A DNA stretch of 21,535 bases from Segatella salivae DSM 15606. Lineage in GTDB: Bacteria; Bacteroidota; Bacteroidia; Bacteroidales; Bacteroidaceae. Shown here piece after piece: positions 7,563 to 15,406 of the stretch. The position numbers and the translations under genes are program-made. The DNA lies in NCBI RefSeq assembly GCF_000185845.1, contig NZ_GL629647.1, forward strand, positions 1,473,205 through 1,494,739, written 5' to 3'. The number at the start of each line of letters is the position of its first letter. The stretch's first letter is position 1. Under the pieces are notes generated by a model that made no database searches, was not told where the DNA came from, and saw only the letters and a list, made by a program, of their open reading frames with translations.

Positions 7563-7570
7563 TATCTTTG
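7563..7570 (+). promoter_or_regulatory. -7 element of the XRE-cupin/acyl-CoA synthetase operon
   Basis: TATCTTTG fits TAnnTTTG and lies 29 bases before the ATG at 7600. No TTTG is seen at the usual distance upstream, which might mean the promoter needs an activator. That last point is a guess. Confidence 0.55.
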
Positions 7571-7599
7571 GCAATGAAATAAAACAAAAAAGATTGAAA

Positions 7600-8154
7600 A
7601 TGGAAGAATCTATCAAACAAATTGGCGAGCGCTTGCGTGGCCTTCGCGATGTACTTGACATCCCGGCAGAGGAAGTTGCTGAGCTTTGTGGCATCACTTT
7701 AGAGCACTATCTCAAGATAGAAGCTGGAGAAGCAGACCCTTCTGTATATCGACTTTCTAAGATTTCAAAACGCTATGGCATTTCACTTGACGTGTTGCTT
7801 TTTGGAGAAGAGCCGCGCATGAGTAGCTATTATCTCACCCGAGACGGGCAAGGTCAGGAGATAGACCGTGGAGATAAGTATCAATATCAAACGTTGGCAG
7901 GAGGTTTTAGAGGTCGGAAAATGGATCCATTCCTTGTAGTTGTCGACCCGCTTCCAGCCGGAAAACGATATAGTAAGAATACACATGACGGACAAGTTGT
8001 TGACTATATTCTTGAAGGAACATTGGAATTGACGATTGAAGACAAAGTATTGGTGTTGGAAAAAGGCGATTGTGTCTATTTCGATGCAACCCTTCCACAC
8101 TGCATGAACGCACTAAACGGAGAACCAGCTAAGTTTTTATGTGTCGTAAACTAA
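7600..8154 (+). CDS. XRE-family regulator with C-terminal cupin sensor domain
   Basis: The 184-residue protein has an N-terminal XRE helix-turn-helix (about 4-62: IGERLRGLRDVLDIPAEEVA, then GITLEHYLKIEAGEADPS) and a C-terminal cupin_2 domain (about 105-183). The cupin contains DGQVVDYILEGTLELTIEDK, LEKGDCVYFDATLPHCMNAL and a closing FLCVV strand. This layout is typical of regulators whose cupin binds a small effector. The frame can be extended to a TTG at 7594, but the ATG at 7600 is preferred. The acyl-CoA synthetase gene starts 10 bases after its stop, so the two are co-transcribed. The regulator probably controls this operon in response to a substrate or product of the synthetase, which is inferred from context only. 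Confidence 0.88.
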   Translation: MEESIKQIGERLRGLRDVLDIPAEEVAELCGITLEHYLKIEAGEADPSVYRLSKISKRYGISLDVLLFGEEPRMSSYYLTRDGQGQEIDRGDKYQYQTLAGGFRGRKMDPFLVVVDPLPAGKRYSKNTHDGQVVDYILEGTLELTIEDKVLVLEKGDCVYFDATLPHCMNALNGEPAKFLCVVN

Positions 8155-8164
8155 ACGAAAGACT

Positions 8165-9847
8165 ATGATAGAACGTTTTTTAACGCAAACAAAATTCACT
8201 TCAGAAGATGACTATGCAAAGCATCTTCATTTCATTGTTCCAGAGAATTTTAACTTCGCCTACGATGTAATGGATGCGTGGGCAGAAGAAAAGCCTGATA
8301 AGGTTGCCTTGCTTTGGACGAGTGAAAGAGGCGAAGAGGTGAGCACAACTTATAGAGAGTTTAAGGAACAAACAGACAGAACGGCCGCCTATTTCATGCA
8401 ATTGGGCATCAAACATGGCGACAAAGTGATGCTTATTCTCAAGCGACATTATCAGTGGTGGCTATCAATGATGGCGCTATGTAAAGTCGGAGCGATAGCT
8501 ATTCCGGCTACACACATGCTGACAGTACACGACATTGTATATCGCAATCAGAGTGCAAGTGTGAAGTATATCATTTGTGCTAACGATGAATATATCACCG
8601 AACAAATCGCTAAAGCCATGCCCGATAGCCCAACAGTAAAGGCATTAGTGGCAGTAAATGCACTCTCAGAACTTGACAAGCCCATACCAGAAGGTTTCCA
8701 CGATTGGCGCAAAGAGTGGGCTGAAGCACCAGCCTTTGTGCGACCAGACAACGTGAATACCAACGAAGATACCATGTTAATGTACTTCACAAGCGGTACA
8801 AGTGGTGAACCAAAGATGGTGGCTCATGACTTCCTTTATGCCTTGGGACATCTCACAACGGGTGTATATTGGCACAATCTCCATGCAAACAGTCTGCATC
8901 TTACCGTGGCAGATACGGGTTGGGGCAAAGCCGTTTGGGGCAAACTCTATGGACAATGGTTTGCAGGTGCAACCGTATTTGTATATGATCACGAGAAGTT
9001 TACGGCCGAAAAGATTATGCGACAGATGGAGAAATACCACATTACATCGTTCTGTGCGCCTCCAACCATCTATCGTTTTATGATTCGTGAGGACTTCTCT
9101 AAATATGATTTGAGCAGTCTTGAATGGTGTACCACAGCCGGAGAAGCCATGAATCCTTCAGTAGCGAATAGGTTTAAAGAGCTTACAGGCGTTACAATCT
9201 ACGAAGGATTTGGCCAGACAGAGACCACAATGACACTTGGAACCTTCCCATGGGTGAAGCCAAAACCGGGCTCAATGGGTAAGCCAAACCCTCAATACGA
9301 CGTTCAGTTGCTACGCCAAGATGGTACAGAATGTGAGGACGGAGAAAAGGGAGAGATTTGTATTCGCATAGGAGATAAGAAACCCTTAGGCTTGTTCAAA
9401 GGCTATTATCGCGATGAAGAACGAACAAAGGAGACTTGGCACGATGGCATATATCACACTGGTGACATGGCATGGCGCGACGAAGAAGGGTATTATTGGT
9501 TTGTAGGAAGGACGGATGATGTTATCAAAAGCTCAGGCTATCGCATTGGTCCGTTTGAAGTAGAGAATGCCCTGATGACCCATCCAGCCGTTGTTGAGTG
9601 CGCCATTACAGGCGTTCCCGACCCAATTCGAGGGATGATTGTCAAGGCAACTGTAGTACTTGCGCCGGAATATAAAACCAAAGCAGGCGATGAACTGATT
9701 AAAGAGTTGCAGAATCATGTAAAGCATGAGACGGCGCCTTATAAGTATCCACGTCTCATTGAGTTTGTAAATGAACTGCCAAAGACTATTTCCGGTAAGA
9801 TAAGACGAGTGGAAATACGAGAAAAAGACAATCAAAAGAAGTCTTGA
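8165..9847 (+). CDS. Acyl-CoA synthetase of the AMP-forming family (medium-chain type)
   Basis: The 560-residue enzyme carries the full set of adenylate-forming motifs: YFTSGTSGEPKM (208-218, phosphate loop), YEGFGQTET (346-354), YHTGDMAWRDEEGYYWFVGR (430-449), DDVIKSSGYRIGPFEVE (451-467) and PKTISGKIRR (539-548) with the catalytic lysine K545. It would activate a carboxylic acid with ATP and join it to CoA in the cytoplasm. The motif wording is closest to medium-chain acyl-CoA synthetases (ACSM-like) rather than long-chain FadD, but substrate choice cannot be fixed from sequence. It is the second gene of an operon with an XRE-cupin regulator, 10 bases downstream of it. A strong terminator follows. 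Confidence 0.9.
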   Translation: MIERFLTQTKFTSEDDYAKHLHFIVPENFNFAYDVMDAWAEEKPDKVALLWTSERGEEVSTTYREFKEQTDRTAAYFMQLGIKHGDKVMLILKRHYQWWLSMMALCKVGAIAIPATHMLTVHDIVYRNQSASVKYIICANDEYITEQIAKAMPDSPTVKALVAVNALSELDKPIPEGFHDWRKEWAEAPAFVRPDNVNTNEDTMLMYFTSGTSGEPKMVAHDFLYALGHLTTGVYWHNLHANSLHLTVADTGWGKAVWGKLYGQWFAGATVFVYDHEKFTAEKIMRQMEKYHITSFCAPPTIYRFMIREDFSKYDLSSLEWCTTAGEAMNPSVANRFKELTGVTIYEGFGQTETTMTLGTFPWVKPKPGSMGKPNPQYDVQLLRQDGTECEDGEKGEICIRIGDKKPLGLFKGYYRDEERTKETWHDGIYHTGDMAWRDEEGYYWFVGRTDDVIKSSGYRIGPFEVENALMTHPAVVECAITGVPDPIRGMIVKATVVLAPEYKTKAGDELIKELQNHVKHETAPYKYPRLIEFVNELPKTISGKIRRVEIREKDNQKKS

Positions 9848-9856
9848 TGAAACAGA

Positions 9857-9898
9857 AAATGTGGAACGAAAGCTTACGCTTTGCTCCACATTTTTTAT
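9857..9898. terminator. Terminator shared by two convergent genes
   Basis: AAATGTGGA (9857-9865) pairs with TCCACATTT (9885-9893), and an inner AAAGC/GCTTT extension (9869-9873, 9878-9882) closes on a 4-base loop. A T run follows on the plus strand, ending the synthetase operon. On the minus strand TTTTCTGTTT follows, so it can also serve the NigD-like gene whose stop is at 9933. Confidence 0.88.
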
Positions 9899-9932
9899 TG
9901 TATCTTCTCTTCATCGGACGATAATGAGAAGC

Positions 9933-10610
9933 TTATTTCTTAAAGGTTTTAAAGATAACTCCTTTATAACTATTGATGCGGAGATTGATTAAGCAACCTG
10001 AAGGCAGTCGAGTGAGCGGCACACTAATATACCCTCGGCTCGAATAATATTGCGGAACACCTCCTTGATCGTGGTAGAGTGTGAGGTCAATACGGCGTAA
10101 CTTACCCCCAACAACAAGGCTATCGGTGGCTATTAAGCCCAAAGTTTGTCCCTTCATCTCACTGGTTTGCTCGCCCGTTAATACCGAAAAACCAATATTC
10201 AGATAGCGATTATTCCTGCTTATCCAGGCACTTTCAAACGTAATGGGGTCGACATGGAGACTACGAAACCAAGCCGTTGGATGCCAATCCACCACAGGAA
10301 CAGCCACCAATCGAAGGCCTTCTGTCGATGAATCCACCACCTTATTATAATAGAGTAAGCCTCTCACCTTCGCATTGGCTTGCTTTATCCACGACACTTT
10401 CAATCGAGGCACGAGCAGAAGTGAATCACCTTCATCCGTAACGGCACTATAAACAGCGTTGTCAGATGCCGTATAAGCCTCGACGAAGTCAGCCTGAACA
10501 TAAGAGTCTTTGCCATCGCCGACCTCATATCCCCCATGAGAACATGCACTCGCCACAAACAATATGACGAGTGCAATACTTAAAATTGTCCAACGATAAC
10601 CATGCACCAT
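9933..10610 (-). CDS. NigD-like lipoprotein
   Basis: The 225-residue product has a lipoprotein signal (MVHGYRWTILSIALVILFVA, then SAC with Cys 23). The mature part starts with DGKDSYVQADFVEAYTASDN, followed by strands containing WIKQANAKVRGLLYYNKVVD and a C-terminal sandwich-like region ending in INSYKGVIFKTFKK. This resembles the two-domain NigD-like proteins common in Prevotella and Bacteroides. NigD was named after a bacteriocin-linked gene, but the molecular function of most family members is unknown. It lies 7 bases downstream of the acyltransferase gene and is the last gene of the minus-strand operon. Family assignment is from pattern memory, so moderate. Confidence 0.65.
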   Translation of the reverse strand: MVHGYRWTILSIALVILFVASACSHGGYEVGDGKDSYVQADFVEAYTASDNAVYSAVTDEGDSLLLVPRLKVSWIKQANAKVRGLLYYNKVVDSSTEGLRLVAVPVVDWHPTAWFRSLHVDPITFESAWISRNNRYLNIGFSVLTGEQTSEMKGQTLGLIATDSLVVGGKLRRIDLTLYHDQGGVPQYYSSRGYISVPLTRLPSGCLINLRINSYKGVIFKTFKK

Positions 10611-10617
10611 GCCTATC

Positions 10618-11817
10618 TTATTTTAGGAATGGCAGATGATTCAGAAACGATTTAAACTTACGATTGCCGTTAGTTGCAGACAGATAGTTCTTTGCTGGGT
10701 AAGCATATTGACTCAACAAGCAAGCCCGAAGATAACGTTCGTCCTTGTTCTCTATATCAATCTTCTCCAACTGTCCCATCATATAATCTTCGAAATCGTT
10801 TCGTTCTGCGTCGGTATAATGGTCAGAATACATTCTCGTATCCTGTATCATGTCGAGTGCAATGTAGTTACATGGGTAGAGACGATAGTTCCGATGGATC
10901 TCTAAATCGATATGCGTTGCAATCTCATCAAATAGTTTATTCTTCGGCTGTTCTTGGTCAATACCTTGTAACCAGTCGTCAATACATGGCGCACATTTAT
11001 AGTGAATGTGACCTTTAAAGCCTTTAATGCCGGTCAACATGCTTTCAATATCATCCTCAGCTGTCTTCTTCCAGAACGGTACATCGCGTCTTAACTGGTA
11101 CTCACGAGCCTTTAAGTAGTCACATGGATCGTATTCATAAGAGATTGAAAGTGGAACAATATGCAACTGCGTTAGACGCTCAACGATAGATCCTTCGCCT
11201 CCCATGGCCATCATCTTCAATATTGCTGGCTGTGTAAGGTCATTCGAGTTTTTAGCCCGTCCCTGTCGTTGTGCTATCCAAACATTCTCTCTTTTCACGT
11301 TAACGGCAAAGTGAATATACTCTGACATGCGCTTACTAGCCTTCAACATCTCTACCGAATGGAGAGCTCGTTCGACTGTAAACGACTTGTTTACACGCAC
11401 GAGATCTTTCACCCAAGGCAGGGTCAACAGGTTATCTCCTATGGCAATTTCGCACGTAGTATCAAAGCCAACATCGATTAAAAGCTTATCAAGAAAAGCC
11501 GAATCAAGCACAATGTCGCGATGATTGCTTACGAAAGTATATCGATTTTTGATGTTAATGTTATAAGCATCCATATCACATCCCAAGCTCTCCTTTACGA
11601 TTAGTTGCTGTAAGAAGGGATAACAGAAAGCCTTTTGAAACTCGATATTCGTCTTACATGCACGCATCTTGGCAGCTATATCGTCAAGAGCAACACCGGG
11701 ATATAAGTAAGCCAAGACCTTTTGGAATTGGGAATCACTCAATAATCTGTCGAAAACCTCGGGCAGTTCCTCGGGTTCAAACGGTCTGATACAATCAAAC
11801 TCAGCTGGAATTTTCAT
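10618..11817 (-). CDS. PlsC-like acyltransferase
   Basis: The 399-residue protein contains the acyltransferase signature TFVSNHRDIVLDSAFL (about 94-109), then an acceptor-side segment CEIAIGDNLL and the conserved VWIAQRQGRAKNSNDLTQPA, LHIVPLSISYEYDP and DYLKAREYQLRR. It matches what I recall as the 1-acyl-glycerol-3-phosphate acyltransferase-like family of Bacteroidota. These proteins are longer than typical PlsC, with an extra C-terminal half. There is no obvious membrane helix. The active-site motif reads H99-x5-D105 (or HxD) rather than the usual Hx4D. Its place between a GlpR-type regulator and a NigD-like lipoprotein, opposite glpABC, suggests a role in glycerolipid metabolism. The acyl acceptor is not known from sequence. 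Confidence 0.78.
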   Translation of the reverse strand: MKIPAEFDCIRPFEPEELPEVFDRLLSDSQFQKVLAYLYPGVALDDIAAKMRACKTNIEFQKAFCYPFLQQLIVKESLGCDMDAYNINIKNRYTFVSNHRDIVLDSAFLDKLLIDVGFDTTCEIAIGDNLLTLPWVKDLVRVNKSFTVERALHSVEMLKASKRMSEYIHFAVNVKRENVWIAQRQGRAKNSNDLTQPAILKMMAMGGEGSIVERLTQLHIVPLSISYEYDPCDYLKAREYQLRRDVPFWKKTAEDDIESMLTGIKGFKGHIHYKCAPCIDDWLQGIDQEQPKNKLFDEIATHIDLEIHRNYRLYPCNYIALDMIQDTRMYSDHYTDAERNDFEDYMMGQLEKIDIENKDERYLRACLLSQYAYPAKNYLSATNGNRKFKSFLNHLPFLK

Positions 11818-11849
11818 ATCATGTGGTTTTAAAATTAATTTTCATTGTA

Positions 11850-12635
11850 TTACAATAGGGCTGAACTTGCTCCATGAGCAATAATAAGTTCGATGCCCAA
11901 CTCTTCTATTTCGCGCACCAATTGAGCCGAAATATGACTGTCAGTGATAATCATGTCGATGTCATCCATACTACAAATGCGCGCGAACCCACGTCTTCCA
12001 AACTTACTTGAGTCTGCAAGAACAATGGTTTTCTGTGCAGTTCGAATCATCGACCGATTGAGTTCAGCCTCATTCATGTCGGTTGTTGAGATGCCAAAGT
12101 CAAGGTCTATGCCATCAACGCCTAAGTAAAGCTTACTAAACGAGCATCCATTGAGAATCATATCTGCATATTGTCCCACAACCGAAAGACTGCTGTGGCG
12201 CACCACTCCGCCCAATTGGATAATGTCAACATTGTCATTTTGCGCCAACAACTCAGTGGCTTGCAGTGATGCCGAGACCACCGTTAGCTTATCTGTCGTA
12301 TGCAGATTGCGTGCCAAAGCATGAATAGTAGTCCCCGAAGCCAACAGAATAGAGTCATTAGAAGACACTAGTTTGGCCGCTTCTAAACCTATTTGTTGCT
12401 TCTCTTCAGCGTTAAGACCCTCCTTTTCGTTAACCGATCGGTTATTGGCAAAGGGATTTATGAGGATAGCCTTCCCATGACTGCGGTACAATTTGCCTGC
12501 ACGCTCCAGCTCTGTAAGGTCTTTACGAATCGTTACTGAAGACACATCAAGTCGCTCTGCCAGTTCAGAAACAAGCAGAGAACCCTGCTTCAGCAGCTCC
12601 TCTAATATAAAAGTATGGCGTTCTAACTTAGTCAT
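11850..12635 (-). CDS. DeoR/GlpR-family transcriptional regulator
   Basis: The 261-residue protein has a DeoR N-terminal helix-turn-helix (about 6-58: FILEELLKQGSLLVSELAER, SSVTIRKDLTELERAGKLYR). The C-terminal sugar-phosphate sensor domain (about 78-235) contains LLASGTTIHALARNL, IQLGGVVRHSSLSVVG, LYLGVDGIDLDFGISTTDMN and TIVLADSSKFGRRGFARIC. Such regulators are usually repressors released by a phosphorylated sugar or glycerol-3-phosphate. It is divergent from glpABC, so control of that operon (a GlpR role) is likely but inferred. I left the symbol blank for that reason. It heads an operon with the acyltransferase (32 bases downstream) and the NigD-like gene. Confidence 0.9.
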   Translation of the reverse strand: MTKLERHTFILEELLKQGSLLVSELAERLDVSSVTIRKDLTELERAGKLYRSHGKAILINPFANNRSVNEKEGLNAEEKQQIGLEAAKLVSSNDSILLASGTTIHALARNLHTTDKLTVVSASLQATELLAQNDNVDIIQLGGVVRHSSLSVVGQYADMILNGCSFSKLYLGVDGIDLDFGISTTDMNEAELNRSMIRTAQKTIVLADSSKFGRRGFARICSMDDIDMIITDSHISAQLVREIEELGIELIIAHGASSALL

Positions 12636-12677
12636 TGGTTAGGAATTTAATGAGACTATCCGTTTAAAGTAACTACA

Positions 12678-12685
12678 CAAAGATA
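12678..12685 (-). promoter_or_regulatory. -7 promoter element of the DeoR-type regulator operon
   Basis: The minus strand reads TATCTTTG (12685 to 12678), a perfect TAnnTTTG, 42 bases before the start codon at 12635. The -33 position holds only CTTG (12710 to 12707, spacer 21), one base from TTTG. Confidence 0.55.
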
Positions 12686-13440
12686 GGTCTTTTATTCTAC
12701 ATTCGCCAAGAAAAGCCTCTGTTTTAAATAATTATTAACAACACATACGCGCGCGAACAAATTAAACAACGAGCCACATCGCTTAATATGACAAACTCAA
12801 TCGCCTAACATTCAGAACCTTTTCCATTCGAATGCGGTTAAAGAATAACATTAAACCCGACAACAACAGCCTTAAATACATCTATTTTCTTGTAAAGATG
12901 ATTCATCATTTTTTAACAGTTCATCATATCATCAAATAGAAGAAACCCGATGCTTCATAGCCGTCAAAACGGCGAAAAGCAATGAAAAAACATAAGCTCC
13001 CATTCCAAAATCATTAAGAAATGGAGCAAATCACACTGCTAAATCCCTCATTTCACGACACTTTTTCACTCATATCATCTCACGTTTTGACGCAAAACGC
13101 CATCATTTTTCATGTTATTTCACGCTTCTTTTTACTATCAAACTTGAAATGCTTTGATGCTCAGCAGATTATCAAATGCCTAAAAACAGCCTTTATTTTC
13201 CAACAAACATTCACGCCAACAAAAACTTCTCGTTTTATAAAGTCTTTTGTAAAATTTCCTCTTTTTTATTCCTTTTTAATGCCTCTACAGCAACTTCATT
13301 CCAAGAAATACCACAAAAAATTAACCTAAACATCGCTGAAAAGCGCCACATAACAGCCTCTTCCTACCATAGAACACTACATCCCAGCAGGTAAACTCCT
13401 TACCATGAGCCCCTAAAATGGGACAAAATTCACGCCGAAT
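12686..13440. other. Long AT-rich intergenic region between the DeoR-type gene and glpABC
   Basis: About 750 bases without a supportable gene. A 102-codon plus-strand frame at 13021-13329 resembles no family and looks like chance. The region holds two clear dyads. GCCGT-CAAA-ACGGC (12960-12973) is one. CGTTTTG-ACG-CAAAACG (13083-13099) is the other. Both contain the 10-mer CGTTTTGACG, in opposite orientations. They are operator-like or members of a dispersed intergenic repeat. Confidence 0.6.
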
Positions 13441-13620
13441 GTTTCAAAACGAAAGCGTCAAAGTACAGACACCACTCTTCCATCTCATTCACTTTCGTTT
13501 CAAAATCAAAACAATCCTCCTTCCAATTCGCCTTTAGCCGTCACACCTATCCTGTTTAACAGCCCTACAAGTATACCCACAAGAGAACGAATAAAAACGG
13601 CTTTTGTTTCAAAATAAAAG
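13440..13620. promoter_or_regulatory. Three related sites upstream of glpA, candidate DeoR/GlpR operators
   Basis: The nonamer GTTTCAAAA occurs at 13441-13449, 13497-13505 and 13606-13614, each followed by a purine-rich tail of the form yrAAAr. The last site, CTTTTGTTTCAAAATAAAAG (13601-13620), is an imperfect 20-bp palindrome with 8 of 10 base pairs matching. It ends 29 bases before the glpA -33 box. Repeated TTTC/GAAA-type sites are common for DeoR-family regulators. Assignment to the neighbouring regulator is inferred. Confidence 0.5.
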
Positions 13621-13649
13621 TTAAAATCAAAACAAATCTCCCTATAAAT

Positions 13650-13680
13650 TTTGAATTATCAGAAATAAAATCTACTTTTG
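13650..13680 (+). promoter_or_regulatory. glpABC promoter
   Basis: TTTG (13650-13653), 19 bases, then TACTTTTG (13673-13680) fits the Bacteroidota -33/-7 consensus. The expected transcription start is near 13687, leaving a leader of about 97 bases before the glpA ATG at 13784. Confidence 0.72.
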
Positions 13681-13783
13681 TTGCGTAATGAAACCATAAT
13701 AATATCATTCAAAACATCTAATGGTTCAACATTCATTGTTATAACACCATTAACGACAAAGCAGCAATTTGAAATCTAAAGTA

Positions 13784-15406
13784 ATGAATAAAAATCAGCG
13801 TACAACTTATGACATCATCGTGATTGGTGGAGGAATCACGGGAGCCGGCATCGCGAGAGACTGCGCATTGCGTGGCCTAAAGGTGCTACTGGTTGAGAAA
13901 TTCGACATGACCAACGGCGCAACTGGGCGTAATCACGGCCTACTTCATAGTGGAGCACGCTATGCAGTGACCGATAACGAGTCGGCAACAGAGTGTATTC
14001 AAGAGAACATGATTCTCAGAAAGATTGCTCGCCACTGTGTAGAAGAGACCGATGGACTATTCATTACGCTGCCCGAAGACGACCTTTCCTATCAGAAAAC
14101 ATTTGTAACGGCCTGCCAAAATGCAGGTATCCGCGCCGATATCATAGCCCCTGAGGAGGCCATTCGATTGGAACCGTCAGTAAACCCGACCCTCATTGGT
14201 GCGGTTCGCGTGCCTGATGCCTCAATCGATCCCTTCAGACTGACCACTGCCAACGTGCTTGATGCGCGCTTGCATGGGGCAGAAATATTGACCTATCACG
14301 AGGTTACATCGTTTATTATCAATCAAACGCGCATGGAAGGTGTCGTGATGCGCGACAATCTTACAGGCGAAACACGCGAAGCTTACGCAAAGATTATCGT
14401 CAATGCAGCAGGCATTTGGGGCCACCTTGTAGCCGAAAAAGCCGGAGTTTCGATTAATATGTTCCCCGCAAAAGGTTCATTATTGATCTTCGGTCATCGT
14501 GTAAACCAGATGGTAATCAATAGATGTCGCAAGCCAGCCAATGCCGATATACTCGTTCCCGACGATGCCGTTTGTGTGATAGGAACAACAAGTGACCGCG
14601 TGGGTTACGACGAAATAGACCACCTTAAGGTTACAAACGAAGAAGTAGATATATTGATTCGCGAAGGCGAAAAACTGGCTCCGGCACTTGCTTCGACACG
14701 AATCTTGCGCGCTTATGCCGGTGTTCGTCCACTCGTTGCAGCCGACAATGACCCTTCTGGGCGTAGTATCAGCCGCGGAATTGTGTTGCTCGACCACGAG
14801 AAACGTGACGGATTATCGGGCTTTATCACGATAACGGGTGGTAAGATGATGACTTATCGCTTGATGGCCGAACTTGCAACAGACCTCGTTTGCAGCAAAT
14901 TGGGCATCGACAAGCCATGTATGACTGCCAAGATTCCATTGCCTGGTTCAGAAGAACCCATGGAAAAGAAAGGTCTTTCAACCGAACGCCTTGCCGAAGA
15001 AGGCCGTCATGGCACACGAACCTCTTTCATTCCAGCGAACAACAGCTTAGAAAAAGCGATGGTTTGTGAGTGTGAAGAGGTTAGCATTGGTGAGATGAAA
15101 TACGCTGTTGAGAAGCTACATGTGAAGCAACTCATTAATATGCGTCGCCGCACTCGTGTCAGTATGGGCACTTGTCAAGGTACACTTTGTGCGTGTAGAG
15201 CAGCATGTGTGCTCTCAGAACTCACGAAAACAGACGCCAAGAAGAGTCAATCCGACTTAGCATCTGTAATGAACGAGCGCTGGAAAGGTATGCGACCAGT
15301 GGCTTGGGGAGATACTTTGAAGGAGTCACAACTCATGTCTATGGTCTACGAAGGACTCTGTGGACTGAACGAACGCACTGAAAACAGAAAGGAGATTGCA
15401 CAATGA
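13784..15406 (+). CDS. glpA: Anaerobic glycerol-3-phosphate dehydrogenase subunit A
   Basis: The 540-residue flavoprotein (E. coli GlpA is about 542) oxidises glycerol-3-phosphate to dihydroxyacetone phosphate. The FAD-binding Rossmann motif is VIGGGITGAGIARD (G15-x-G17-x2-G20), followed by LLVEKFDMTNGATGRNHGLLH (about 35-56), typical of the GlpD/GlpA family. The C-terminal BFD-like domain has cysteines C428, C430, C464 and C469 (VCECEEVS; GTCQGTLCACRAA), expected to bind an iron-sulfur centre. The frame runs back to a TTG at 13769, but the ATG at 13784 gives the normal N-terminus. Its stop overlaps the glpB start by 4 bases (ATGA), indicating translational coupling. Confidence 0.95.
   Translation: MNKNQRTTYDIIVIGGGITGAGIARDCALRGLKVLLVEKFDMTNGATGRNHGLLHSGARYAVTDNESATECIQENMILRKIARHCVEETDGLFITLPEDDLSYQKTFVTACQNAGIRADIIAPEEAIRLEPSVNPTLIGAVRVPDASIDPFRLTTANVLDARLHGAEILTYHEVTSFIINQTRMEGVVMRDNLTGETREAYAKIIVNAAGIWGHLVAEKAGVSINMFPAKGSLLIFGHRVNQMVINRCRKPANADILVPDDAVCVIGTTSDRVGYDEIDHLKVTNEEVDILIREGEKLAPALASTRILRAYAGVRPLVAADNDPSGRSISRGIVLLDHEKRDGLSGFITITGGKMMTYRLMAELATDLVCSKLGIDKPCMTAKIPLPGSEEPMEKKGLSTERLAEEGRHGTRTSFIPANNSLEKAMVCECEEVSIGEMKYAVEKLHVKQLINMRRRTRVSMGTCQGTLCACRAACVLSELTKTDAKKSQSDLASVMNERWKGMRPVAWGDTLKESQLMSMVYEGLCGLNERTENRKEIAQ

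Noticed and set aside
13021..13329. 102-codon plus-strand frame in the glp intergenic region
   Set aside because: It is rich in Phe, Ser and Lys with no domain pattern, lacks a convincing promoter, and lies in AT-rich DNA where such frames occur by chance.
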